This document shows positions 18,727-27,032 of a stretch of DNA of 64,000 nucleotides, piece after piece. The notes beneath the pieces were generated by a model. It saw nothing but the letters and a program-made list of their open reading frames with translations. It was not told where the DNA came from and did no database searches. The DNA comes from an uncultured SAR86 cluster bacterium. Its GTDB lineage: Bacteria; Pseudomonadota; Gammaproteobacteria; Magnimaribacterales; TMED112. The position numbers were made by a program, and so were the translations under genes. The first letter of the stretch is position 1, and each line of letters starts with the position of its first letter. The stretch is from positions 134,505 through 198,504 of the forward strand of contig CACNDL010000002.1 of assembly GCA_902619265.1 (NCBI GenBank), written 5' to 3'.

Positions 18727-19329
18727 ATGAGAGAATTGATAGATAAGGCCATCACTAGTACTTCCGATGCATTTGCTTTGTCGATGACAAAATTTTTCAA
18801 GTTTATCGCTGATCGCTTTTTTGCAAAAAGATATGGCCACAGAGCAGTTGTGCTTGAAACCATAGCAGGAGTTCCTGGAATGGTTGCGGGCATGCTTATG
18901 CATTTTAAAAGCTTGCGAGCAATGAAAACTGGCTACGGTAAGCATATTCGTGAAATGCTAGCAGAAGCAGAAAATGAACGAATGCACTTAATGTTTTTTA
19001 TTGAAATTGCACAACCAAATTTGTTTGAAAGAATATTAGTGCTTAGTGCTCAATTCTTATTCGGGGTTTTCTACTTCTTTATGTACCTTTTCTTTCCTAA
19101 AACCTCACACAGAATGATCGGTTATTTTGAAGATGAGGCAGTCGCAAGCTACAGTGAATATCTAAAACTTGTTGAATCTGGCGTTATTGAAAATATAGCT
19201 GCTCCAGAATTAGCTATCAATTACTATGATATGCAAAACGATGCCAGACTAAGTGATCTAATCATAAGGGTAAGGGCAGATGAAATGCATCACAGCGATA
19301 CTAATCATAAATACGCAGAAGATCTATAA
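18727..19329 (+). CDS. Alternative oxidase (cyanide-insensitive ubiquinol oxidase)
   Basis: 200 residues, close to the size of bacterial AOX. All four di-iron motifs are present: LET with Glu44, NERMH with Glu84 and His87, FEDEA (134-138) and RADEMHH with Glu186 and His189. A hydrophobic stretch between them (about 100-123) fits the interfacial membrane-binding helices. It reduces oxygen to water with ubiquinol without pumping protons. It is monocistronic, preceded by a terminator. Marine proteobacteria are known to carry AOX; what induces it here is not visible. Confidence 0.95.
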   Translation: MRELIDKAITSTSDAFALSMTKFFKFIADRFFAKRYGHRAVVLETIAGVPGMVAGMLMHFKSLRAMKTGYGKHIREMLAEAENERMHLMFFIEIAQPNLFERILVLSAQFLFGVFYFFMYLFFPKTSHRMIGYFEDEAVASYSEYLKLVESGVIENIAAPELAINYYDMQNDARLSDLIIRVRADEMHHSDTNHKYAEDL

Positions 19330-19386
19330 AAGATGTAGCAATCTTTCACAGTAATCAACGGCAGTAGAGAAAGACCAGCTTCTTAA

Positions 19387-19659
19387 TCAATCACAAAATT
19401 GTGCATACACATTCGTATGATTGGAAGCCATCTGTGCTAGGGCAAAACTAGCATCAAATAATTCCTTTGCTTCTTTTTCTTTGTTGGCTTTTCTTGCTTT
19501 GTCTGACATATCAAGCGTTTCACCAGATAACCAAACTAAACCTCCAATTAATTCTTCATATTCTTTGCAATCCTTGTCAGCCCATTCGTCTGCATTTGCA
19601 TCAAACATAAAAAACATTGAAAACACAATAAAAGCTCCAAATTTATAAAAGTTTTTCAT
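19387..19659 (-). CDS. Small secreted protein, unknown (90 aa)
   Basis: 90 residues. The signal peptide (FGAFIVFSMFFMFDANA) ends in an ANA cleavage site; the mature part is helical, charged and has two cysteines (DCKEYEE and the C-terminal FCD) that could link its ends. No family recognised. It converges with the alternative oxidase gene. Confidence 0.6.
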   Translation of the reverse strand: MKNFYKFGAFIVFSMFFMFDANADEWADKDCKEYEELIGGLVWLSGETLDMSDKARKANKEKEAKELFDASFALAQMASNHTNVYAQFCD

Positions 19660-19700
19660 TTTTATCCTTAAGTTTTATAATAAATCTGTAAAGTTTAATA

Positions 19701-19838
19701 TTAAATTATAAAAGTAAACCCAAAAAATATAATTGCCATACCAATATAAAGATTTTTACGATCCTTAGATTTTTCATTTATAGCTAATAGTGCAAAACCT
19801 ATTGCACACATATGGTTAATTAAGCTCATCAGACTCAT
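19701..19838 (-). CDS. Small two-helix membrane protein (45 aa)
   Basis: ATG at 19838-19836, TAA at 19703-19701. The 45-residue peptide has two hydrophobic segments (LINHMCAIGFALLAI and LYIGMAIIFFGFTFII) separated by a basic loop (NEKSKDRKN), a typical hairpin insertion. It fills the gap between the secreted protein and the M2 peptidase. Function unknown. Confidence 0.45.
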   Translation of the reverse strand: MSLMSLINHMCAIGFALLAINEKSKDRKNLYIGMAIIFFGFTFII

Positions 19839-19895
19839 ATAAATACTATAGCCCACTCAAATTTTTAGACAACACGCTATGGTATAATTTTTTTT

Positions 19896-21704
19896 ATGTC
19901 TAATTTTCTTAAATTTTTACTTCCGATATTTATCCTTATTAGCTGTACTGATAGTACAGATAAAGTAACAGAACAAGATGCCAAAGATTTCTTAGCTGAA
20001 GTACAAGAAAAAGCCATTACTGAAGGTCCTGTCTATTCATCGGCTTATTGGATTCAATCAAATTTCATAACTTATGATTCACAAAAGGTTGCTGCTGATT
20101 TTAGTAAACGAGGTATTTTAGAATCGTTAAAACAAGCAAGAACAGCTGCTACTTTTGATGCACTCAAGTTAGACCCACAAGATAGAAGAGCACTTGATAT
20201 TATAAAAAATGGGTTTGTAATGCCACCACCTTTAGATGATGATCTTGCCGGCGAAATGGCTTCCATAATGACTGAACTAGAAGCAATGTATGGTAATGGA
20301 ACGCATTGTTTTTCAGAAGATGATTGCTACGACTTAGAAGCTTTTGAAAATATTATCGACAATTCACGTGATGCAGATGAATTACTGAGAGCATGGAGTG
20401 GGTGGAGAGAAATTGGCAAACCTATGAAAGAAAAATATCTCAGAATGGTTGATATCGGAAATAAAGGTGCACAAGATTTAGGGTTTGAGGGCTTATCTGA
20501 CCTTTGGTTTAGCCAATACGATATGCCAGCTTCTGAGTTTTCTGAGACAGTTGACAGAGTTTATGAAGACCTGAAACCTTTATATGAAGGATTACAATGC
20601 CATGTACGAGCAGAGCTTAATGATTTTTATGGTGATGATATCGTGCCAAATGAAGGATCTATACCCGCACATTTATTAGGAAATATGTGGGCTCAATCAT
20701 GGCAGAATGTGTACGATCTAGTTTATAAAGAGGAGTCTGTGGGTAAACCTATAAACATTACCCAGGTCATAGCTGATAAAGGTTTAACCGAAGTAGATAT
20801 GGTAGAAATTTCAGAAAATTTCTTTTTGAGTCTTGGTTTTGATCCATTGCCAGATTCGTTCTATGAAAGATCCTTATTTGTGAAGCCAGTTGATAGAGCT
20901 GTTGTTTGTCACGCAAGTGCGTGGGACATTGATTCTGTAAATCAAGATTTACGAATCAAAATGTGTATCGAAAAAAATGAAGAAGATTTTTCTACCATTC
21001 ATCATGAACTTGGTCATATTTTTTACTATCAAGCATATAAAGATCAACCTGTTGTATTTCAAAGAGGAGCCAATGATGGATTTCATGAAGCTGTTGGAGA
21101 TTTATTAACTCTATCAATTACACCGAATTATCTTGAACAAATAGGGTTTGCTACAGATCAAGAAGCTGAATTAGCTAAACAAAATGAAGTCGCATTCTTA
21201 ATGAAAAAAGCTCTAGACAGCGTGGTAGCAACACCGTGGACATTAATGTTGGATAAATGGAGAATGGCTGTATTTAACGGGGAATTAACTGATTCTGAGC
21301 TAAATGACTATTGGTGGGAATTGCGAGAAAAATATCAAGGTGTTAGGTCTCCGAATGAAAGACCAGCAGATGCTTTTGATCCAGGCGCAAAATATCATGT
21401 ACCAGGAAACACACCGTATACAAGATATTACTTAGCAAGAATACTTCAATATCAATTCCATGAGTCACTATGTAAAACTATGGGCTTTGATGGCCCGCTA
21501 CACGAATGTTCAATTTATGGTAATGAGTTAGCTGGTGAAAAGCTCCGAACAATGCTTGCCTATGGTCAAAGTAAGCCTTGGCAAGATGCTTTAGAAAGTA
21601 TGATTGGTACAAGAGAAATGACTGGAACTTCAATGCTTAATTACTATGCACCGTTAGTTGATTGGCTAAATGAGCAAAATAAAGACAGAGTATGCGGTTG
21701 GTAA
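19896..21704 (+). CDS. Peptidyl-dipeptidase, M2 family (ACE-like) lipoprotein
   Basis: 602 residues, the size of a single-domain angiotensin-converting-enzyme homologue. The N-terminus is a lipoprotein signal (FILISC, Cys17). The zinc site is HHELGH with His370, Glu371 and His374, and the third ligand is Glu398 in ANDGFHEAVGD, the exact M2 spacing. It removes C-terminal dipeptides from peptides in the periplasm or at the cell surface, consistent with peptide scavenging. It converges with the following gene with no gap. Confidence 0.94.
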   Translation: MSNFLKFLLPIFILISCTDSTDKVTEQDAKDFLAEVQEKAITEGPVYSSAYWIQSNFITYDSQKVAADFSKRGILESLKQARTAATFDALKLDPQDRRALDIIKNGFVMPPPLDDDLAGEMASIMTELEAMYGNGTHCFSEDDCYDLEAFENIIDNSRDADELLRAWSGWREIGKPMKEKYLRMVDIGNKGAQDLGFEGLSDLWFSQYDMPASEFSETVDRVYEDLKPLYEGLQCHVRAELNDFYGDDIVPNEGSIPAHLLGNMWAQSWQNVYDLVYKEESVGKPINITQVIADKGLTEVDMVEISENFFLSLGFDPLPDSFYERSLFVKPVDRAVVCHASAWDIDSVNQDLRIKMCIEKNEEDFSTIHHELGHIFYYQAYKDQPVVFQRGANDGFHEAVGDLLTLSITPNYLEQIGFATDQEAELAKQNEVAFLMKKALDSVVATPWTLMLDKWRMAVFNGELTDSELNDYWWELREKYQGVRSPNERPADAFDPGAKYHVPGNTPYTRYYLARILQYQFHESLCKTMGFDGPLHECSIYGNELAGEKLRTMLAYGQSKPWQDALESMIGTREMTGTSMLNYYAPLVDWLNEQNKDRVCGW

Positions 21705-22424
21705 CTAACTTATTTCTTTATTAGCAAGGGCTATAATTTCTTTATAGCTTTTGCTAAAAATTTGCAGCATATCAATATTTTTTCCCACCATAGATTGCGC
21801 AGTGAGAAGGTATGCTTTAAACGTATTGGACAAATAAAATTTTTGGTCGATATCATAAGAGCTGACCACCATATCAGAATAGATAAATGAAGCATCATCT
21901 TGTTCGGTAGAAGTGACTGTTATTTTTGGATCAATATTAGCTCCAAACGCTAAATATAAATCATCTAGCGTTCTGTTATTAGCGCTATTTCTATCGTAAT
22001 AATGGGTATAGTTGTTAAGCAGCACTCTTCTAAATTCTTTTGAATCAATCAATTCAATGGATCCTGTTGATATTAATTGATTAAATGTGCCATTTTGTGG
22101 AAAAAAGGAAACACTCATTTTCTGAATTATAAATAAATACTTTTCCGCAACTTCAGCATCGTTTAGGTCTTTCCTACCATCTTCAATATCTGCCAAAATT
22201 TCAGCTATATTTTTTTGCACAATCGTAAGATCTTCAGTGATTTTTTCAATTTGTTTTAAATCTTCTTGTGAAGTGACTAATAATTCTTCAATAAGTGTAT
22301 CTTTATAAGATTCTTTTTCGCCAAGTTGTCTTAAATCGTCTAGATAAAAAGATAAAACAACCCCTGTAATAATTATTACAAACTCAAGCAAGTATCTTAC
22401 GTAATTTATTGGATTTAATTTCAT
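21705..22424 (-). CDS. DUF6090-like single-span membrane protein
   Basis: 239 residues. One N-terminal helix (YLLEFVIIITGVVLSFYLDDL) is followed by a soluble helical domain. The helix leading into a charged start and the GTFNQLISTGSIELI segment resemble DUF6090 proteins common in Bacteroidetes; the assignment is from memory of the pattern. Function unknown; predicted inner-membrane location with a periplasmic C-terminal domain. It directly abuts the M2 peptidase stop. Confidence 0.6.
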   Translation of the reverse strand: MKLNPINYVRYLLEFVIIITGVVLSFYLDDLRQLGEKESYKDTLIEELLVTSQEDLKQIEKITEDLTIVQKNIAEILADIEDGRKDLNDAEVAEKYLFIIQKMSVSFFPQNGTFNQLISTGSIELIDSKEFRRVLLNNYTHYYDRNSANNRTLDDLYLAFGANIDPKITVTSTEQDDASFIYSDMVVSSYDIDQKFYLSNTFKAYLLTAQSMVGKNIDMLQIFSKSYKEIIALANKEIS

Positions 22425-22493
22425 ACCTTAATATTTACATGTTTGTATTCAAAATGTCATTAAAAATGTAGAGAATAGTTAAAGGAGATTAAT

Positions 22494-22922
22494 ATGAAGA
22501 TTTTATTATTACTAGTTTTATCGTTTTATAGTTTTACTGCACCAACCGATTTTTCCGAATGTAAGGGTAAAGAAGCAAATTATTATGTTGCTAAAATTAC
22601 AAAAGGAGGGTCTGCTGCCGGTTGGTTACAAGCCTCAAAAATGCATCAAAAATTTTACAAAGATAGGGGATCAGACATTATGGTCGTACCCATGATGCAG
22701 TATCGAAGAAATAGTGAAGGCGATGTGACAGACAAACTATATAGAGCAACTTCAATGGTTGTTGGTAGCCAAGAGTCATGGAAGAAATGGCATGAATTGA
22801 GAGCAAATCAAAGTGAAGCTGAGGCTGCAAAAGCTCAAAAAGAATACGATGCTTTTACAAGTCTTTACAATAAAAATACAGAACTTACAGTCCAACGTAA
22901 GCTTTGTATTCTTTCCTGGTAG
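22494..22922 (+). CDS. Small secreted protein, possible single-domain relative of the two-domain family
   Basis: 142 residues with signal peptide (KILLLLVLSFYSFTA) and an excellent AAAGGAG site upstream. The mature part starts with a cysteine (SECKGKEANYYVAKI) and ends with one (RKLCILSW). The order strand, helix, strand, Trp-rich helix (ESWKKWHEL) recalls one half of the two-domain proteins at 17840, 24400 and 42704. This relation is inference from pattern, not alignment. A terminator follows. Confidence 0.65.
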   Translation: MKILLLLVLSFYSFTAPTDFSECKGKEANYYVAKITKGGSAAGWLQASKMHQKFYKDRGSDIMVVPMMQYRRNSEGDVTDKLYRATSMVVGSQESWKKWHELRANQSEAEAAKAQKEYDAFTSLYNKNTELTVQRKLCILSW

Positions 22923-22936
22923 CTAAAATTTTAAAT

Positions 22937-22963
22937 AAGAGGCACTTGAGTGCCTCTTTTTTT
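22937..22963 (+). terminator. Rho-independent terminator
   Basis: AAGAGGCACT (22937-22946) pairs with AGTGCCTCTT (22949-22958) with a very short loop and a T run, just after the gene ending at 22922. Confidence 0.9.
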
Positions 22964-23019
22964 ATATCTTTTGATAGTTTCACCAATATATGTGCTATAA
23001 AAGAAATGAGGTTCTAATT

Positions 23020-23418
23020 ATGCGTTTATTTTTAACATTTATAACATTACTTACTTTTTTAGTATCAGCCGATGACCATGAGCAACCAAAATTTGAAGGT
23101 CTATTATCATCTGAAGTTTTTGCTTTAGATGGTGGGATGGAGCTTTACGTGGAGAAAAGAGCTACATGTAACGCTGGTACTACACCAAAGCACTTTCACC
23201 CAGCAGCAGGGACACTAGTCTATGTATTAGATGGTGTATCCCAATCAAAATCTACTGGTGAATGGAAAAATTATACTACTGGCGAATACTGGTACGAGCC
23301 AACTGATTGGGTTCACGGTGGCGAAGCCGATGCTCCTGATTTAGGAGATGCTTGTACTGAACTACTTGTAGTCAGAGTCGTTGACAAAGGCAAGAAACAT
23401 ACAGTTTTTGTGGAGTAA
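23020..23418 (+). CDS. Secreted cupin-domain protein
   Basis: 132 residues from ATG 23020. An upstream in-frame start at 22990 would put ten hydrophilic residues before the signal peptide, and a GAGG site precedes 23020, so 23020 is chosen. Signal peptide 1-17 ends VSA, giving a mature N-terminus Asp-Asp-His. The cupin motif 1 region is PKHFHPAAGTLVYVLDG, with two His for a metal; the second motif is WVHGGEADAPD. Probably a small periplasmic metal-binding cupin. It begins a tight run of four small secreted-protein genes to 25143. Confidence 0.8.
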   Translation: MRLFLTFITLLTFLVSADDHEQPKFEGLLSSEVFALDGGMELYVEKRATCNAGTTPKHFHPAAGTLVYVLDGVSQSKSTGEWKNYTTGEYWYEPTDWVHGGEADAPDLGDACTELLVVRVVDKGKKHTVFVE

Positions 23419-23420
23419 AT

Positions 23421-23900
23421 ATGAAAAAAATATTATTACTTACTATTGCTCTAATCCTTAGTTCTTGTGCCGATAACTCGATGTCACAAAGAGATATGAA
23501 TCTAAAAGTGGTAAACACTTTTTGGGACAATATTCTTACTGAAAACTACCAAGTAGCCCTTGATATGCTACATGAAGATCTTGAATTTGAATTCATGGGA
23601 ATTTGTACCATCTGTAAAAAATACGACAGAGAGGGTTTTGAAAAAGACTGGTTTATGACTGTTATTCCTGAAGTTTTGCCCGATGGAATTGTAATTAACA
23701 AAGTTAACCAAATGGCAGATGATGAGTGGGTTGTTACAACTTTTGTTGGAGAAGCCATGGCTGCTAACGGGGAATATAACAATAGATACGCAATGGTTAT
23801 GAAATTAAAAGATAATAAAATTGTCTTTTTTCAAGAATACCAAAGTGATTTATTAGCTGAAACTGCTTTATTTAAAAAAGAAGTAGTTGATATTGAATAG
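23421..23900 (+). CDS. SnoaL/NTF2-like lipoprotein
   Basis: 159 residues with a lipobox (ILSSC, Cys16). The mature part has the NTF2-like pattern: VNTFWDNILTENYQVALDMLHEDLEFEF at the start (the helix and first strand), a mid-domain CTICKK pair and strands at the end. Members of this fold are either small-molecule isomerases/cyclases or binding proteins. It starts 2 bp after the cupin gene and overlaps the frame of the next. No catalytic assignment is possible. Confidence 0.7.
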   Translation: MKKILLLTIALILSSCADNSMSQRDMNLKVVNTFWDNILTENYQVALDMLHEDLEFEFMGICTICKKYDREGFEKDWFMTVIPEVLPDGIVINKVNQMADDEWVVTTFVGEAMAANGEYNNRYAMVMKLKDNKIVFFQEYQSDLLAETALFKKEVVDIE

Positions 23901-23910
23901 GAGAGATAAG

Positions 23911-24381
23911 ATGAAATATTTATTTTCACTTTTACTGACGTTTACATTTTATACACATGCTGATGATCATGGCTCAGAAGCCGATGTTCTTGCAGCAGTC
24001 GATAAATACTATGCAGCTCGTACTGCTAGAGATTTTAAAACAATGGTAGCTATGGAAAGCAAAAAAGGAGTTTGCAGTACAAACTCTGATGGTAGTTTTC
24101 ATAAAGCATGTGTTGTTTTCACAGCTGAGGACTATGAACAAAACTATCCTGATGGATTGAATAATGTTCATTATCCAGAAGCAACAATGCTTACTAAAGA
24201 TGCTTACCTAGTAAGGTTTTACTATGAAGGAGTTGCTGGTTCTGATAATCAACCATATCGAACACGTGTAACAACAACATGGGTAAATGAAGATGGAAAT
24301 TGGGTGATGAGATCTCAACATTACTCATCAGCTGCTTATGGTGGTGTCCATCAAACAGTTCGAAGTGATTTCGAAGACTAA
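23911..24381 (+). CDS. Secreted NTF2-like (DUF4440-type) protein
   Basis: 156 residues from ATG 23911, preceded by GGAGAG; a start at 23887 would overlap the previous gene and add charged residues before the signal peptide. The signal ends THA, so the mature protein again begins Asp-Asp-His. The body (VLAAVDKYYAARTARDFKTM, and a final strand with WVMRSQHYS) fits the DUF4440/SnoaL fold. Function unknown. Same run as the cupin and lipoprotein genes. Confidence 0.7.
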   Translation: MKYLFSLLLTFTFYTHADDHGSEADVLAAVDKYYAARTARDFKTMVAMESKKGVCSTNSDGSFHKACVVFTAEDYEQNYPDGLNNVHYPEATMLTKDAYLVRFYYEGVAGSDNQPYRTRVTTTWVNEDGNWVMRSQHYSSAAYGGVHQTVRSDFED

Positions 24382-24399
24382 TTAACTAATGGAGAGAAA

Positions 24400-25143
24400 A
24401 TGAGAATATTATTGATTGTATTTTTAAGCTTCTTTGCCTTCAGTGATGATCATGATGAGATGTATCAACCTGGTTGGGCAGAGTATGTTTACTGTAATGT
24501 AAAAGAAGGTCTTTCAGATAGCAAAGCTACAAAGATGTTCGAAAAAAGACGTGCTGCGTATGCAGAAATAGCAGAAGGACTTGATGATGAAGTCGGGATG
24601 GTTGTGCTTTTTCCTTATTATACAAATGAGGAAATGAGAGATGGTGCAGATTTATTCTTTGTTACTCATGCACCAACTATGAAAGCGCTAGGAGAGCATT
24701 CTATGGCTATGTTTGCTGCTACTCAAGAAAACCCATTACCTGCAAGCCCATTGGAGTGTGATAATGCTTCCACTGCGTTTCAACGTATTGGGCCTTCATC
24801 TGGCGAAGTAACTGATTCTTTTATGGTTGATTACTATCCTTGCAAATATAAAGAAGGAGCTGATCCTGTAGCAATGAGAGCCCTACAAGCCGAATTTGCA
24901 ATGGAACATTATGCCAATGGCGCTCAAGGTGGATATAGATATATCTATCCTGCAGATGGATCTCCTAGAGGGGATGGTCCTGATTTTTGGTTTAGTGGAT
25001 CTTCTCCTAATCTGGCAACCTGGGGTGAAAGCACAGATATCTTCTGGGATAAATCTTATGGTTCTGAAGCCGAGAGAGCTAGATGGGATCATATGACTTG
25101 CGAGAGCAATTCAACCTGGTACGGCGAAAGAGTCCATAACTAA
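24400..25143 (+). CDS. Secreted two-domain cysteine-pair protein, paralogue 2
   Basis: 247 residues. The signal peptide (RILLIVFLSFFAFS) is predicted to leave Asp-Asp-His at the mature N-terminus. The first half begins YCNVKEGLSD and ends LECDNA; the second begins PCKYKEGADP and ends MTCESN, so each half has a Cys near each end. This duplicates the architecture of the proteins at 17840 and 42704. Function unknown. Last gene of the run, with a terminator after it. Confidence 0.75.
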   Translation: MRILLIVFLSFFAFSDDHDEMYQPGWAEYVYCNVKEGLSDSKATKMFEKRRAAYAEIAEGLDDEVGMVVLFPYYTNEEMRDGADLFFVTHAPTMKALGEHSMAMFAATQENPLPASPLECDNASTAFQRIGPSSGEVTDSFMVDYYPCKYKEGADPVAMRALQAEFAMEHYANGAQGGYRYIYPADGSPRGDGPDFWFSGSSPNLATWGESTDIFWDKSYGSEAERARWDHMTCESNSTWYGERVHN

Positions 25144-25160
25144 AATTTAATCTCTAATTT

Positions 25161-25189
25161 AACTCCGATCTCATAGAGGTCGGAGTTTT
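25161..25189 (+). terminator. Rho-independent terminator
   Basis: AACTCCGATCT (25161-25171) pairs with AGGTCGGAGTT (25177-25187) with one G-T pair and a 5-nt loop, then a few T. It closes the small secreted-protein run. Confidence 0.8.
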
Positions 25190-25205
25190 CATTTATAGTA
25201 TGTAG

Positions 25206-27032
25206 ATGAAACTTAAATACTGTCTAATAGTTTTATTAATTAGCAGTTTTCTTGCATCGATAGTCCAAACTAATTTTGGTAAGGTTGATATAACGCTTGA
25301 ACGATTAGATACCGAAAATTCACAATATATTTACTACGATCTCTATAAACCTAAGACTGCAACCGTAGAAAACAAAGCTCCTTTTATAGCAATAATTCCT
25401 GGTTTTCAACGTTCAAAAGAAGCCTTATCTAACATTGCCATAGAACTATCTCGAAGAGGCTATGTAGTTGGGTTGATTGATCCTTATGCTCAAGGGCTCT
25501 CGAGTTCCTCGCTAAGTAGGAGAGCGGCTACTACTGAAGGGTATGGGATGTTTGCTTTAATTGATCACATCTATGAATCTGATGAATACGAGTACATCAA
25601 TAAAGAGTTATTAGGTACAACCGGACACTCAATGGGAGGTAATGCTGCCATAAGGGGAGCTAATTATTTTGGAAAACGTGCAAAACGAAGAAATGAACCA
25701 AGTAGGCTTCATTCTGTCTATGTCTCTGGTTATGTTTTAACACTCACTGACAATGTCCTCAGAGATGTTAAATCTAATGTTGGTGTCAGTTATGCACTTT
25801 ATGACGAAGGTGCATTTAGGAATGATTTAAAAGGGTGGGAAGCTGCAGACATGACAATTGCTCCAGAGTCCCTTAGAACAGTTAATAGCATTCTACGTCT
25901 TGAAAACGTAGTATCAAATGTTGAGCTTGGTAAATACTATGGAGACTTACAAAATAACACGCTTAGAGTAATATTTAATGAAAAATTACTGCATCCATTT
26001 CAGCCCTATAATGCAGAAGCAACAGCCAATCAACTTAGTTATTTTGACTACGTATTCTCTGAACCAACACCACTAGATAATTACGATCAAATTTGGCAGT
26101 GGAAAGAGCTTTTTACCCTCATAAATATGATTGTAGGTTTTTTATTGATCATTCCACTCACGAGACACTTGCTGCAAATTAAATTCTTCTCTTCTATAGT
26201 GAAGCCCGTTCCTCCTGCTCTTCCTAAACAGTCACAACAAGGAAAAATTGTATTTTGGTCCGTATTCGTTATTGGTGCCACTATTGCATGTGTCACTTTC
26301 ATTCCAATGGTAGATATAGCTAAAGTATTATTTCCAGAGGCAGCTAATAGAGAATTAACCTGGTTTTTTCCACAAAGAATGAATAATTCGGTCATGTTAT
26401 GGGCTGTTCTAAATGGATCAGTAGGATTTATCTTATTCTTTTTAAGTTACTTTTTGTTTGGGAGAAGACATGGAGTCAAAATGAGCTCTTGGGGTGCAAA
26501 TGTAAGTTCCAGCGATTTAGCCAAGACATTTTTACTGGGAATCTTAGTTTTTTTAATTTATTACATAATTTTGTATTCAATCTACTTTCTTTTTCATATT
26601 GATTACAGATTTTGGTTTATGGGCGTAAGAATCTTTCAACCCGAGATGTTATTAGTGCTAGCTATGTATTTTCCATTCTTTTTTATATTCTTCTTTTCTA
26701 ATTCATTAAGAGTTAATGGTGCAATGCGTTTTAAGGATCAGTCTGAAAATACTTCGCGCCTTATCGCAGGGTTTGCAAACTCAGCGGGTTTATTTTTAAT
26801 AATTATTGTTCAATATACTGTGTTTGCAGCGACTGGAACTGTCTATTGGACCACGAACTGGTTGAGCGTAAATCTATTGTTTGGAATAGTACCAATTATG
26901 TTCATACTTCCATATTTCAATAGAATCTTTTTTCAAATGACAGGCAGAATTTACCTTGGTCCCATAATAACCTGTTTAATATTTATAATGATACTTACAA
27001 CAAATACTGTTATATATTTACCTATTGAATAA
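25206..27032 (+). CDS. Alpha/beta hydrolase fused to a multi-span membrane domain
   Basis: 608 residues. After an N-terminal signal/anchor helix (residues about 5-22), an alpha/beta hydrolase domain spans about 30-290, with the nucleophile elbow GHSMGG and the upstream [11 protein letters not shown] block of dienelactone-hydrolase-like enzymes. From about 295 to the C-terminus there are roughly eight hydrophobic segments. The hydrolase is therefore tethered to the membrane, probably facing the periplasm. The catalytic Ser is in GHSMG; acid and His are not certain. The stop overlaps the next start (TAATG), so it is in one operon with two lipoprotein esterases. Confidence 0.8.
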   Translation: MKLKYCLIVLLISSFLASIVQTNFGKVDITLERLDTENSQYIYYDLYKPKTATVENKAPFIAIIPGFQRSKEALSNIAIELSRRGYVVGLIDPYAQGLSSSSLSRRAATTEGYGMFALIDHIYESDEYEYINKELLGTTGHSMGGNAAIRGANYFGKRAKRRNEPSRLHSVYVSGYVLTLTDNVLRDVKSNVGVSYALYDEGAFRNDLKGWEAADMTIAPESLRTVNSILRLENVVSNVELGKYYGDLQNNTLRVIFNEKLLHPFQPYNAEATANQLSYFDYVFSEPTPLDNYDQIWQWKELFTLINMIVGFLLIIPLTRHLLQIKFFSSIVKPVPPALPKQSQQGKIVFWSVFVIGATIACVTFIPMVDIAKVLFPEAANRELTWFFPQRMNNSVMLWAVLNGSVGFILFFLSYFLFGRRHGVKMSSWGANVSSSDLAKTFLLGILVFLIYYIILYSIYFLFHIDYRFWFMGVRIFQPEMLLVLAMYFPFFFIFFFSNSLRVNGAMRFKDQSENTSRLIAGFANSAGLFLIIIVQYTVFAATGTVYWTTNWLSVNLLFGIVPIMFILPYFNRIFFQMTGRIYLGPIITCLIFIMILTTNTVIYLPIE

